Assembly (NCBI GenBank): GCA_963082975.1
Contig: OY720346.1
Span: 21,508,720 to 21,572,719 of the forward strand
Reading direction: 5' to 3'
From: Labia minor
Lineage: Eukaryota; Arthropoda; Insecta; Dermaptera; Spongiphoridae
DNA: 64,000 nt
Positions 46,480-58,307 of the stretch are shown here, one piece after another (position 1 is the stretch's first letter; each line of letters begins with the position of its first letter). A model generated the notes under the pieces. That model was given only the letters and a program-made list of their open reading frames with translations, was not told the origin of the DNA and searched no databases. The translations under genes and the position numbers were made by a program.

Positions 46480-46960
46480 TTAGTTTATTTTTTGATGGAA
46501 ATATAAATCATTTTTAATAATAATAATAATAATAATTGTACAATGAATGGTTATTGTTCGATTGTATTTTAATTGGAGATCAATAAAGGAATCGTCAAAT
46601 TGGTTGCCTATGTCAATAGGGGAGGTGGGCCGTTGATCGATTCGAACGCGAGCTCCGCTATTGAAAGGATTCGTCTTTAATATGTAAAATCGTTCATTCG
46701 AGAGAATGGGATGCTCCAAATGGAAGATGTTCCTCTTCTCTCGAGAATGTTCATTTTCCGCCCGAAGCCACAAAGACACTTAAGTCCATTTAAAATCTTA
46801 TAGAACTCAAGTGCCTATTTGTGCTTGCCTGCAATTGAACGAAGAACGAATAAGAGCTGATTGTAGCAAGTGCTGGTCTCCTCAAACATATGTAAAAACA
46901 TGAAAAAGAAGCATTCACTTTGACCTAGCTTAGTACTCTTCAATTATCCCCTCCCCCCTC
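46480..46960 (-). other. Mixed-composition patch with unrecognised 99-codon frame
   Basis: A minus-strand frame spans 46480-46779 (SLWLRAENEHSREKRNIFHL, TNPFNSGARVRIDQRPTSP) and ends in poly-Ile from an AAT repeat. The DNA from 46580 to 46880 is more balanced in composition than the flanks. TTCGAACGCG and GAACGAAGAACGAATAAGAG give no tRNA-like structure. No family recognised. Confidence 0.3.
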
Positions 46961-47844
46961 CTCATGTTACCATTTCTTTTTTATTTTGCACTTTCAATAT
47001 TCTCAAATAAATAAAGAGAATTCAAGATAAGATGAATTAAATGAACAAAAATGTGGAACAGAGATAAAAATAGAAGTAAATTTGAGTATTGAAGTAAATA
47101 TTACATAAATTTTTTATTATTATATCAAATCAAAAATGGGTAAGATAAAATATGAAGAAGAAACTTTCTAAAGGGAATGCAAATCATTTAATAAAAGTTT
47201 TCTTACCAATGGATTGAATAGAAAAAAAATTTTATGAAAGATTTTCAAAAGCTGGATTCGTAATGCACTTTTTATATTGGATTCCACAAGTTTCGAGGCC
47301 GTGATTAAAGAAAAGGGAGGAAGAGGAAAGGAGACGCAACAAACTCAACACAAAAAAGAGATTAACATATTTTATATAATTTGGAAGATTTTTAATCTAA
47401 TATAAACGATTTGATTTATATATATTATTTAAAAAAAATGTATAGTATCTTAAATAAATATCAATGATAGAGGTATATAGTTATTGAAAGATAGATATGA
47501 ATTAATAAAAATCTTTATATTCATATAATACTAGTATAAATATTATATATACATTTAATATCAGATTAGTAAGTTATTTTGAATCATTGAAATTCTTTGA
47601 ATTTGAAATCTTTTGTTTTATATTAATTTATTAATAAAATGATATTAATTATTATAATTTATTTTGAAAACAATTAAATTAATCTTCAAGCTATGTTCTC
47701 TAAATGTTTAATTCCTTAATCTATCTTCAATATATATAAAAAATGATGGTAGAGGTGATGTTAATTGATCGCTTTATATTGGTGAATTATGATAATTTCA
47801 AGAGAAAATACACTTACGCTTTTGATATAGTAGAGAGAAAAAGA
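46961..47844. other. AT-rich intergenic DNA
   Basis: A/T-rich, nothing recognised. Confidence 0.55.
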
Positions 47845-47965
47845 GCGTCAACGCCGCCCGCCTGGTTTGAGTTGGCATGCGCACTCACACAACGAAATCG
47901 ACTGACTGACTGTGTGAGCGTTAACTCGACTAGGGGCCCCTGGCATTTAGGCAACCTGCAATACA
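47845..47965 (-). repeat. Unclassified GC-rich repeat H, copy 2
   Basis: Homologue of 34756-34915 (CCCCTGGCATTTAGGCAACC at its right end, GCATGCGCACTC and ATCGACTGACTGACTG inside). Here CTCACACA and TGTGTGAG can pair as a stem around ATCGACTGACTGAC. A 78-codon plus frame crossing it has no recognisable content. Confidence 0.55.
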
Positions 47966-47979
47966 AGCAAAAAATTTAA

Positions 47980-48634
47980 ACTTGAAATATTTAAATAGTA
48001 TACTCTATTATTAATTATTAATCGTATTAATTCTGCATCTAATATTTCCATAAAAAATATTAATAAGCATGCAAAAATTTTAAAATAAATTTATATATAT
48101 TGAATTTTCAAATATAAGAAACGAATGGTTATCAATTTTAATAGAATTTAGAAAAAAAATAAACAAATAAAAATTTTAAAAGAAACTATTAGAAAATAAA
48201 ATATGAATTATAGTATAATATCAAGATAATATCAAGATGATAGATATATCATATATATTAGGTTTTTTGGAATATTGTTTTGATATTTTCATAAATATGG
48301 GTTTAAATAGAATTAATAAAAATAGAAAAGTAAAGAGATATCAAAAGATGATTTAATACGAGATAAAAAAAGAAAATTTAAACAAAATTGATAAAGGTAC
48401 CTTAAGTCTATACCAGTCTATGCCAGTAGGTATAGATGATTATTAAGAATAAGTAAATTTGAAAATTTACTTTATTTAATAAGTTAATTAGTGTTTCATA
48501 TTTTCTCTCTTTAAATGACAGTGGGGTAAAAAAGATCATCCACCCCCTTTTGTATTGAATGAGGTGTGTGATTCTATCTATCCGATCATAAGATTTAAAG
48601 TTTTTAACAAAATTTTCACTGATAATACTAATAC
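47980..48634. other. AT-rich intergenic DNA
   Basis: A/T-rich; no gene recognised. Confidence 0.5.
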
Positions 48635-48675
48635 TATGTACCACTCGGGGGTACAGGGGACGGTAAATCTATAAA
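48635..48675 (+). mobile_element. Helitron 3'-end remnant
   Basis: ACTATGTACCACTCGGGGGT and ACAGGGGACGG match the bases before the terminal hairpin of the Helitrons ending at 50407 and 63340; the hairpin and CTAG are lost. Confidence 0.6.
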
Positions 48676-49289
48676 AATCATATGTAGAACAAATATATTA
48701 TATTAAGTGCTTCAAAAACTTAAACTTAAATAACAACTCTACTAAATAAATAAATAAATAATAAATAAATATTAGAGTTTTTTAAGATTAAATAAAATAT
48801 TTTACAAGTTTTAAATTACTATTATTAAATTATTATTATTATTTTTATTTGTTTATTTTACTTTGTTTTTGGGATCCATGTCATAGCCAGACTTCTATAA
48901 TTTTAATATAATATTTTAATAATCTATATATTTAATACGATAGTGTCCGTCTGTACGCAAAAAACTCCAGAGCCTAAACTACAAGGAGTAAGGTAACCAA
49001 ATTTTTCTGAGGTGAAGGGTACCTCAAATGATGAAAAATAAAAAAGAAATTAGAATCTTAGGTAACTCCTGAGCTGAGCTGCGGGTGTTCCATTTTCCAG
49101 AAATATATATAAAGGAGAGTGTTTGTATGTATGTAATTTGTTTACTTTTTTGCTGTCATAGAAACAGATATATAAATATATATATATAATTAGATCCTCT
49201 CTCTCTCCCTCTATTTAAAATTTTAAAAAATGGAGTGTTCTAGCCAAATTAAGAAATTTAAATTCCTTATGCAACATTGATAGGTAAAT

Positions 49290-50150
49290 GAATTGGACTA
49301 GAAGAGGAGACATGTGATTAGAGAAATTGGGGAAAAATCAACCGAAATGTAATTAAACAAAAAAATTCAAGAATTATGATACGGATATGACTTACATACA
49401 ATTAACATACAAAATGTAGAATTTGAAAAAGTATAAATATTTAAATACTTAAGATCTCTAATCACGAAGAATAATAATATCCGAGAAGAATTTAAATCGA
49501 CGTTGTAATTGAGTAACGCCTGTTATTATGCAGTAAAGGGGCTTATCTCATCAAAGAGGATCAAAATTGAAATATATAAAACAATTATTTTTCATGTTGA
49601 TCGATGACTAGGGTGACCATATTTCGAAAACACCAAACCGGGACAAGCGGTATACCTTTTTTTTAGAACTAAATTGAAAAAATTTTGAAAAAAAAATTAC
49701 GAAATGTCCTAAATATTGAAAAAACGGGACAGTAGGGTGTCCCGAAGACATTTTTGGAACAGAGCACCTAAAGACGGGTCGTTTGGTCACCCTATCGATG
49801 ACTCTGGGAGACGAGAGTAGATTTAGAGTATTTGTGAGATTAATATTGTTCGCAGCATTTATAGACCAAAAGAAGATGAGGTCACAGGGGATGGCGGAGA
49901 AGGCATAACGAGGAATTGCATGATCTCCAGTTATAGTTAAGGTTATAAATTCGAGATGGCTGGGATGGGAAGGGGACGTGGTTGGAATTGGAGAAACTAG
50001 AAATTGGGAGAAACCGATTGGGAAACATCCGGTGGAAGACCAAGGACCAAGGTGGGTGGACAATGAAGGAAGGGACTTGGGAGAGATGGGACTGGGTAGG
50101 ATTTGGTTGTAGCTCAGGATAGGGACGCTTAGAGAAATGTGGATGCTCCA
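49290..50150 (+). pseudogene. RT fragment inside Helitron E copy 1
   Basis: Plus-strand remains of the thumb and C-terminal region of a LINE reverse transcriptase. Readable segments are HVIREIGEKSTEM, NVEFEKV, FKYLRSLITKNNNIREEFKS, LSNACYYAVKGLISSKRIKI and EIYKTIIFHV. The MITE then interrupts it, and after the MITE come GIGETRNWEKPIGKHPVEDQ and GEMGLGRIW with frame changes. No catalytic palm motif is included, so the captured piece starts after YxDD. A 196-codon antisense frame (49608-50198) is a by-product. Confidence 0.8.
49609..49794. mobile_element. Family D MITE nested in Helitron E copy 1
   Basis: TAGGGTGACCATATTTCGAA to GGTCACCCTA, flanked by TCGATGAC at 49601-49608 and 49795-49802 (8-bp target duplication). 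Same insertion site and duplication as in the Helitron at 61954-63340, so it was inherited with the Helitron. Confidence 0.92.
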
Positions 50151-50407
50151 GCTAAGAACTTTCGAAAACTGTAGAGACACAGAGTTAGATAAATACAATA
50201 ATAATATATAATTAATTTACTGATTAAATTAAAATATATTTTACAAGAAAACAAATACATGTCTTATCTACTTAAACTGATTGAAACAAAATGGATGAAA
50301 ACCTTTTACATACAGACTTTCAACCAAATACTATGTATCACCGGGAGTACAGGGGGCGGAGCCCCCGTCTAGGTGTGAAGAGCGCCGAAGGCGCTCGGAG
50401 CAGCTAG

Positions 50408-53027
50408 TAATATGTTAATGTGTGTTTCTTAAATGAGGGAGATCGAAGCATACAGAGGTAGATCACTTATATATATCATTCATTATCTTTCCCCATATGT
50501 GATAAATAACAAAACCAAAGCCTTGACTATTCAAGTCATTATAGGGGATCGAAACTTTGACATATTAGTTTAAAAAAGAAAGTGAGTTTCATTTCTAAAC
50601 ATTTTTTGTTTCCCTCTTACTTTTAACTTTTAATCCATTATTTAATATTGTATATATAATCATTATTATTACTATTATTACCCAAGGTAGTCTAATTATA
50701 ACAAAATAAAGTTCATAAAATTAGATTAATTATTTTCTTCATAATGTTATTTTACAATACATGCTGAAAATCAAATCTTCAGTCTGAATTTTGTTTATTA
50801 CATTATTATTATTTGAATAAATGTTAATCCACCTTGGTAAACAGCAATTTGGATGGTAATATTCAAACGCGTGGGAAATGAGAGAGATAGACTGGAAAGG
50901 GAGGGGAAAGAGACCTGGGCTATTTGATCAATTATTTATTTTTTAATTAATCCTGATGCTAATCTTTGAACTAAATGCAACATTTGCTCGGATTAATTAA
51001 AAAATACATAAATGATAGAATAGCGTTGGAAGAGAGAAGCTTGGGAGGTACTCTCTTTCTCTCTCTATCTTTTTTTCTTTCTCTCTCTCTCTCTCTCTGG
51101 GAAAATTTATCGGTTAATTGAATCTATTTCCAATTTTCATCCAAATGGGTTTACTTTCATTAAGAGGAAAGATTATCAGAGTGTTTCTCAACATTTTATT
51201 AATTAAAATCAAACGATGTGTCCATACTTCTTTTTAATTCATCCTGATTTATTATTTTTTTATCGATTTTTATTCTTTGGTGAAAAAGAAATTATCATTA
51301 AAAATTGATTTAGCTTCAAAGGACTAAATCAAGAGAATTTTAAATAAGATTCAGAGTATGATATAATTAAGAAAATAGACTGGGGTATGTTTATTATAAG
51401 ATTTTTTTGAAGGATTAAATTTATTCTAATACGTATATATACACATATTATGAATGTTTTTGAATTTTAAGGTTATATTTTTCACGAATATATTTATTAA
51501 AACTTTTGTGGTTTTTATAATTATTGTGAATTTATAATTATTATTATTTTATAATTATTATTAAATTATTTATTAATACAATATCAACTTTTACCGTACG
51601 CTTTCACTGACTCAAGCAGTCTGCTTGATAACGACTAAAGAATAAGCAGTTGAAACGTTGTACATTTATTTTACTAAATAAAAATAGATTATACAAATAT
51701 GTGTGTATTAATACAAATCCCTTTAATTATCATGAATGTAATTATTCAATTTATTAATTTATTTTCATCTAATTTCTCATCATCAAATAAAAAAATATTG
51801 AGAATATATAAAAATTGATTTAAAATATTTTATTATTATATATATATACTAATTAAAAATAGAATAGAATTGTTTAAATTTAGCCTTAGTTAATAATTTC
51901 TAAAAAGTTAAATAAATTTTAATTTTTTCAATTAATTGAAACAATTTAGTTTTGGTGACGTAGTTACCTTTACTAATCAAATATAAATATCATTTCCCAT
52001 TTAAAATATTAAAAGTTAGGATAAATTTTTTTTTTTTAGTAATTTATTAAAATATTCAAATATATATTTATACATAATTTTAAAAATTAAACAAAAAGTT
52101 GATATTTATTAAATGACCATGAATATGAAAAATATGATTATAATAAAATAAAAAGTTAAATAATTAAAAATTCTAAATGAATCAAATAGAAAAAATGATA
52201 TACGTATATAAATGAGTAGTTAATTTCAGGTTTTTTTTTTTAAATTCATTAACTGAGTTTTGAATCTCATATTGAGAATTTATTTCTGTAGCTTTTGGAA
52301 GTTGATGGCAATTAGTTGGCGATTTTGGAGTGATTTGATCACGTTAAAACGATTATCCCTATGGACAGGTGTCGGTAGGGATTTGGTCTCTGAATCAAAT
52401 TATTAGACTTCCGAAATATCCTAAAGATCCTGAAATTTAGACTGTGTTAGGTCCAATGTATAAGTGACTTCTCATAAGGTTATTTTCAAGGAAATTTACA
52501 GAAAGAAATTTTGGGGTTCTGAGTTTTATTTTGTGTTACCAAGAATTATTGTTGGTGTTTTAGTTTAAATGGATGGTGTTAATGTTTGACTTTTTGTGTT
52601 TTGAAACTTAGGAGATGGGGAATATAATTAAGTTTTTAAATGAGCTTAAAGCTTATTGCCTTCCAATATGAAATCTTACAATCAAATTTGCTAAAATAAA
52701 ATATTTTTTTTTCTTTTAAATTTTATTTATCTACTATCTATCTCCCTTTGTGCCTCTACGGTACTGGAAAGCTCATGGCAGTAACAACCACACTTCTCCA
52801 AAGATCCATATCCTTACCCACTCTCAACCAACTCCCTCATGTCTCTAAATGAAGACTTCCTAATGGACATGATATTGAAATCCCGAGAGTTATGGACTCT
52901 CATAAGAAGGGCATACGTACAATCCTACAAAAGAATGATGTACGAAAGCCATATTAAATAAGATGTAAGGGAAGGGAAGCCCAGTGGTATGCTAACGCAG
53001 TTAACTGGGAGTCTCCTTTATCTCAAA
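50408..53027. other. AT-rich gene-free stretch
   Basis: Over 2.6 kb of A/T-rich DNA with (CT)n-rich sequence at 51050-51100. Somewhat more complex are 51590-51660 (GCTTTCACTGACTCAAGCAG) and 52735-53020 (GGTACTGGAAAGCTCATGGC; GAGTTATGGACTCTCATAAG; GCCCAGTGGTATGCTAACGC). The last reads as an open stretch ELWTLIRRAYVQSYKRMMYE on the plus strand, which I cannot assign. Confidence 0.5.
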
Positions 53028-53035
53028 CTGTATAT

Positions 53036-53308
53036 CAGTGATTTCCAAAGTGGGCGTTGGTGCGATCCAGGGGGCGGTGATGGCCACAGGTGCATTTAGG
53101 GAAATTTCTTCTATATTACTTTTCTATTCTGAGATCATAAATTCAATGTTTCTAATTTACACCTTTATTTATAATATTTTGCAAATAGGTACATTTATCT
53201 TTCTGTTTAATTGTTATTAAAATTAAAAAAAGTTAATTCCCAAGGGGGCGCTGAGTAAATTTTTTTCTGGAAAGGGGGCGCTTGACTAAATAAATTTGGG
53301 AACCACTG
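53036..53308. mobile_element. hAT-type MITE, 273 bp
   Basis: TIRs CAGTGATTTCCAAAGTGGGC and (right end reversed) CAGTGGTTCCCAAATTTATT. CTGTATAT at 53028-53035 and CAGTATAT at 53309-53316 form an 8-bp target duplication with one mismatch. GGGGGCG repeats lie inside both ends. No coding region. Confidence 0.87.
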
Positions 53309-53316
53309 CAGTATAT

Positions 53317-54449
53317 AAAGAATCTTTATGAGAATAATAATTTTCTCTTTAATACCTTAAATATAATAAATATTATTATTATTTATCTAATTAGATATAT
53401 CTTTAATAAGTATCATATTATTATCTAATTGAATTTTTTATTTTGAAAAAAGTTATATAAAATTCAAAAGAAAATTGACATATTAAAATGATTATTAAAA
53501 TAATGATGGTTTTTTGTGAACATAATTCTGAATGAAAAATATCAATAAATATCTAAATTCTGTTCAGACTTAGTCGCCCTGAGGGTTAGTAAGGGTTTGG
53601 GTGGGGTTGGATGAGCGACGCATCTAAAGAAGCAAATTCTTTCTTTTCACGACTCGCCGTCCACAAAGATGATTTTTCTCTTATTGATTTAAAAGAAAGG
53701 TGGAAATGGTTTCGTTGTGACTGGCTTAAACTATATTTTTCTAGTGGATAGAAGAGTAACTTTAAAAAAAAAACAACGTATCGCCAACTCAATAAAACTA
53801 AATTGCACAAGTTTTTCATTCGAAATATTGACAACTCATCCAACTTTTACTTTAAAAAGTTATAAAATTTTTAAGATATTATATGTGATCGCCAAACAAA
53901 CAAGAACAAACAAACAATCAAAAGAAAAGAAAAAGAACATGTTTGTTTACTCAAAGGCGTTGGAATCTATTGGCTATTTTAGAATGGCCAATATTTCCTT
54001 CCAAAGAGCATTAAGTATTGTTTTACTTCCACATCATTTCTTTATCGAAATTAACAAATATTAGATAAGTATATCACCATATTAGAGTAGATCTTTATTT
54101 AATATTTAATTACATATTAATAGTGATATATATATATATATAAATATATTAAGGAAGTATCAAGACATCAATTAAACAAAGTGATGTGCTTAAAAAATTA
54201 GAAATCATTTATATTAGGCTTTAGAAAAAATTAATTCATTAAAAATAAAATTATAGTGATTTTAAAATTAAGAATAAATATTTAATTAAGGTATATTTAG
54301 AATTTTAATCAATATTCGATAATATAGAACATTCTCCTTTTAACCCAATCACAAAATCAAAATTCAAAACATTCTTTATACAAAATGTGTTTTCTTAGCA
54401 AAATATATTTTATTATTTTAAATAATTGATCATATAAAAAGTTTCCCGA
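53317..54449. other. AT-rich DNA with an unassigned frame
   Basis: A/T-rich except 53570-53740, where a short frame from ATG 53611 reads SDASKEANSFFSRLAVHKDD and KERWKWFRCDWLKLYFSSG before a stop. Its charged, aromatic-rich text could be part of an old LINE protein, but I cannot assign it. (TA)n occurs at 54126-54141. Confidence 0.4.
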
Positions 54450-55631
54450 TTTTTTACCACTAGATTGCCAAACAATATTTTTTATAGTCTGTTCTTTTTC
54501 AAATGATTCCTAACTGTGGTTAATGATTAGTAGCTCCGCTATTTGCCAAGTTTGCGTGCCGGTCTTGGTCCATCAGTTACAATATTTCATCGACTTTTTC
54601 AGTGACTAGCCGATTAGAGCGAGATGCATCTTTGAAATTTCCAGAACGGAATCGAGCCAATCCAGAATCTTTAGATTTCAATAGATTTGACCAATTATTT
54701 TTTTTTTATAATAAAAAAGCAACACCTATTCAAAAGAAAGGTGAATTTTGAATTTCCATAGGATGTGTACATTCGTTTATCGAAATATTTTTGGTTATGT
54801 TGGTACACATATGTTTCTCATATGTTGACATTATCAGCCATTTTGGATTAGTAGTTTGTTTTTGAAAACTGAAAAAGTTAGTCACGATTTTGTGTGCTCT
54901 TCGATATTTTATTTTAAAAAAATAAATGGATCAAAGAATCTGTATTAAATTTTGCCTTAAAAATGGAATAAACTGCTCCAATGCGCGTAAAATGTTGACT
55001 GTGGAATTCGGCGAGTCTACCTTGTGTTTCAGTGGTTTATAAGTGGTACAAGCTCTTTACAGAAGACCGAGAAGATGTAGACTTGTAGACGCACGCCAAG
55101 TTCGATCAAATGTGAAGTTTTTGCTCACATAATCATACAAGGAAGTTATGCAACATTTGCGTGAAACAATACGGTTCAAACGGTCTGAATTGTGGAAAAA
55201 TAAATTATTATTTCTGCATGACGATAATGCACTAGCTCACACATCATTGCTTGTTCGTGATTTTTTGGCCAAAAACAACACGGTAATCATGCCTCAGCCA
55301 CAGTATTCACCAGATTTGGATCCATGCAACTTTTTCCTATTCCCAAAACTGAAGAGATTAATGAAAGGAAAGCGTTTTGCCACAATTGGTGAGATAAATT
55401 CGGAATCGAAGAATGAGCTGATGACCATACAGAAAAGCGAATTTCAGAAGTGCTTCGACAATTGGAAGAATCACTGGCATAAGTGCAATTTATCTGAGGG
55501 GAATTACTTTGAAAGGGACAAAATGGATATTGATAAATAAATAAATACTTTTCGAAATAATTCAAAATTCATTCATTTAAGACGTTTAAGTAATTGTTGT
55601 CTAATTTATAGACAATAACAGTGGTAAAAAA
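54450..55631 (+). mobile_element. Mariner element, internally deleted
   Basis: TTTTTACCACT near 54451-54461 and AGTGGTAAAAA at 55620-55630 are candidate terminal inverted repeats around a mariner transposase remnant. Only 11 bases pair well and no clear TA duplication is visible, so the ends are tentative. Length is a little under the ~1.3 kb of intact mariners, consistent with the deletions seen in the coding part. Confidence 0.75.
54926..55540 (+). pseudogene. Mariner transposase pseudogene
   Basis: Would encode the DD34D transposase. The N-terminus is recognisable (FCLKNGINCSNARKML, then YKWYKLFTEDREDV in another frame). A large segment is missing, including the first catalytic Asp. The text resumes at ARQVRSNVKFLLT, loses a second segment, and continues open from 55148 to the TAA at 55540: ELWKNKLLFLHDDNALAHTS, MPQPQYSPDLDPCNFFLFPK, QKCFDNWKNHWHKCNLSEGN. 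The second catalytic Asp is present in HDDNA. Exactly 34 residues later PCNFF carries Asn where the last Asp of DD34D should be. The element is therefore doubly dead, by deletion and by active-site loss. Confidence 0.9.
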
Positions 55632-56879
55632 GCGATTACATGGTTATATGACATAATATTTTTTAAAGAATTAAAGTGGAAGAATAAATTAAACAAAAAA
55701 ATAAATTCTTAAATTGATTTTAAAGAATCAATTTTTTTTTTAATTTAATATTAAATACAATGCCGATTGTTGACAAAATGGTCCTTACGTTATGATTATT
55801 TGGTTCTCTTTATTTTCTCCAAAATAATAATCTTTTTATTTTGAATTTTAAAAAGATCATACCTTACATTGAAATTTAATTAATTTAACTATTAACTAAC
55901 TAATAACTAATAATAAAAAACATTGAATTATATTATATATAATTATTATATTATAGTATTATAGTTATTATATTTTAGTATATTTATCAAGTATTTTACT
56001 CATTTTTATTTTATATTAAAATCGTTATTAAAGGATTGATTTCATATTAGACAAGAAATAAGAAATTGTAATTAAGTCTTGCATCTATTATCTAATAAAC
56101 TTCTATGAAAGTATAATAAAACAGAATAATTTTTGAAATCAAATAGTGTTATAAACGTTTGTATTTGATTAAGAAATTTTCACATTTTTTTTTCTTTACA
56201 ATTGTATGTATGTACTTACAAGTTTGTAACTGGAAAATTTCAAGAGGGGAAGTTTTATTAGACACTTAGTTAAATAAAACCAATTTCTTGAGTGGATGTC
56301 TGTTTGCCTGAATATATGTAGTTCAAAAACTAATAAACGAATCATCACTTAATATTCTGCCAAAAGTTGTTTGTATTCTAGTTGAAACAACTTTGTTCCT
56401 GAACTCAGAATAATTAAGCAAAAATCAACATTTGAAATAAACTTTAATCTCCTAGGAAAATATTACTATCCAAAAAAAAGTGAATGTGGCTTGAATTTAA
56501 CAGGGCTATGGCCGAATGTTGTTCATTCTTAAAACAAAATTGAACTTTAGGTTTCAAAACTTATAAAAATCTTTATTATTAAAAATATGAAATTTAATGA
56601 AGTTTTATCATTAATCATGTTATATAAAAATAAAAAAGTTTTAAGATTTCTCAAGAAATTTAATATAGACCAGAGTGCTATATTTTTAATCTATTATATT
56701 ATATTATTATATATTAATTCTAGTTTTTTTTATTTGACTAAAAATATAATAAAGAAAAAAAAATATTTTCCAATCAAATTTATGGAATATATATATAGAT
56801 ATAAGATTAAATATTTATAGTCACAAGCTTCTATCCTGGAAAAACTTTTTAAACTTTATACCAGAAACAAGGAACTGTG
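55632..56879. other. AT-rich DNA with Helitron-like wording
   Basis: A/T-rich. 56205-56400 (TGTATGTATGTACTTACAAG; GTTCAAAAACTAATAAACGA; ATCATCACTTAATATTCTGC) uses phrases seen in rolling-circle element 5' regions, but no start could be fixed. A 77-codon plus frame at 56587-56820 is Lys/Ile/Tyr low complexity. Confidence 0.45.
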
Positions 56880-57052
56880 ATGGTATAATACCTTTATGGA
56901 GGACAGTCCTTCATTTTCAAGCTGTCTTCTTTTGTAAGTGTCCTCCTAAATGTCCTTCTTTTTGATATCTGTCCCGATTTTTGAAATATTTAGGTCATTT
57001 CGTACTTTTTTTCAAAATTTTTTCAATTTGCTTCTACAAAAAAGGTCAAACG
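56880..57052. mobile_element. Family D MITE remnant, inverted
   Basis: Read on the minus strand it contains GACCTAAATATTTCAAAAAT, CGGGACAGATATC and repeated AGGACA words. These match the interior of the TAGGGTGACC MITEs (CCTAAATATTGAAAAA...CGGGACAG). Termini are lost. Confidence 0.5.
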
Positions 57053-58307
57053 TTTTCTGGACTAAGCTTTTGAACATTTTTTTTATTTACGCTCCAAGTG
57101 GAAAAACAGAGAACGTTTAGTAAAGCATACGTATGACTCAATAGATCCGGATAAACTTTTTCAAATTTTTTTTGATGTTCAAATTTGTCTTCAAGGTAGT
57201 AAAGAAAGAATAAGATGCGGAAATCAATTGTCAGAAACTTTTGAAATTCTGAATGGGATACACTATCACCAATTTTAATTAATTTAGCATTTGAGTATGT
57301 GTTTACACAAATTGGGAAAAAATCACTCGAAATGCAATTAAACAAAAAATATTCAAAAATTAGGCTAAGCAGACGTCTTAAATATTATAGGATATTCGGC
57401 AATTGAAATTAAAGATAGCATAAAAAGGCAAGAAATAAGAAGAGGATTGAAATTAATAGAGATAAAATAAAATATTTAGTAAGAGAGAAAAACATTATTA
57501 ACACACAAAGGATTAACATACAAAATGTAGAATTTGAAAATGTAGAAAAATTTAAATACTTAAATTAACGTAATAAAGGATAATAATAATGGATAAGAAT
57601 TTAAAACGAGGTCGCAATTGGGTAGCGCCTATTATCATACAGTAAAGAGGCTTATCTCATCAAAACTTTTATCAAAATGGATGAAAATTGAAATATTTAA
57701 AACAATTATTTTGCCTGTTGTATTATATGGGTGGTCGATGTTCTTGGGAGTAGATTTAGAGAATTTGTTATTAGGATTGTTCGCAGCATTTAAGGGCCAA
57801 AGAAAGATGAGGTCACCGGGGTATGGCGGAGATGGCATAACGAGGAATTGCATCTCCAGATATAGTTAAGGTTATTAAGGTTATAAAATAGAGAAGGCTG
57901 GGAGGGGAAGGGGTTATGGCTTGAATGGTAGATTAAAGATCGGCGAAATTGGTGGGATTGGGAAGATCAAGGACTCGGTGAGTGGACAAGATAGGGACCT
58001 GGACAGATGGGACAGGGTACGAGTTAGATGGTTATAGCTCAGGATTGGGATACTTGGAGAAATGGAGTTGCTTTCGAGGTCCGTAGAGGCACAGAGAGAG
58101 ATAGATATAACAAATACAATAGTAATATATAATTAATTTACTGATTAAATTAAAATATCTTTTAAATAAGAACAAAAACAGAAATGATAATACAATGTAA
58201 TATACTGATTGAAACAAAATGGATGAAAACCTTTTACATACAGACTTCCAACGAAATACTATGTATTACTTAGGGAGTACAGGGGGCGGAGCTGTGATCA
58301 CAGCTAG
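57053..58307 (+). mobile_element. Helitron with captured RT, 3' part
   Basis: The right end GGCGGAGCTGTGATCACAGCTAG|T carries a hairpin (GCTGTGATCACAGC) directly before CTAG, followed by T 58308. The preceding AAAACCTTTTACATACAGAC and TCCAACGAAATACTATGTAT match the other Helitron tails. Its hairpin differs from the GAGCGCC stem of the E copies, so it is a diverged subfamily. The 5' end was not found; the left limit given is that of the recognisable RT text. Confidence 0.75.
57110..58060 (+). pseudogene. Captured reverse transcriptase fragment
   Basis: Plus-strand remains of a LINE RT. GNQLSETFEILNG, DTLSPILINLAFEYVFTQIG and KKSLEMQLNKKYSK cover the motif normally written QGD.LSP.LFN and beyond. 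KRLISSKLLSKWMKIEIFKT and IILPVVLYGWSMF cover the thumb, with an LYG motif. RKMRSPGYGGDGITRNC is the start of the tail. One 83-codon frame (57618-57869) is open, but stops and frameshifts elsewhere prevent a full protein. It retains more upstream RT sequence than the copies at 49290 and 62280. Confidence 0.8.

Larger units (their letters stand above)
48923..50407 (+). mobile_element. Helitron E, copy 1, complete, with captured RT
   Basis: Begins A|TCTATATATTTAATACGATA and ends with hairpin GAGCGCC-GAA-GGCGCTC, then GGAGCAGCTAG|T. It is inserted between A 48922 and T 50408. Just upstream of the hairpin is a second GC stem, GGGGGCGGAGCCCCC. The 1485-bp body has no Rep/helicase and is non-autonomous. 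It carries an RT fragment (about 49290-50150) that is itself interrupted by a family D MITE. It is nearly identical over long stretches to 61954-63340, so both copies spread recently compared with other elements in the window. Confidence 0.92.

Noticed and set aside
49608-50198. 196-codon minus-strand open frame, the longest in the window
   Set aside because: It lies antisense to the captured RT fragment and MITE inside a Helitron. The same wording recurs in the second Helitron copy (62853-63068).
55287-55565. 92-codon minus frame
   Set aside because: Antisense to the mariner transposase.
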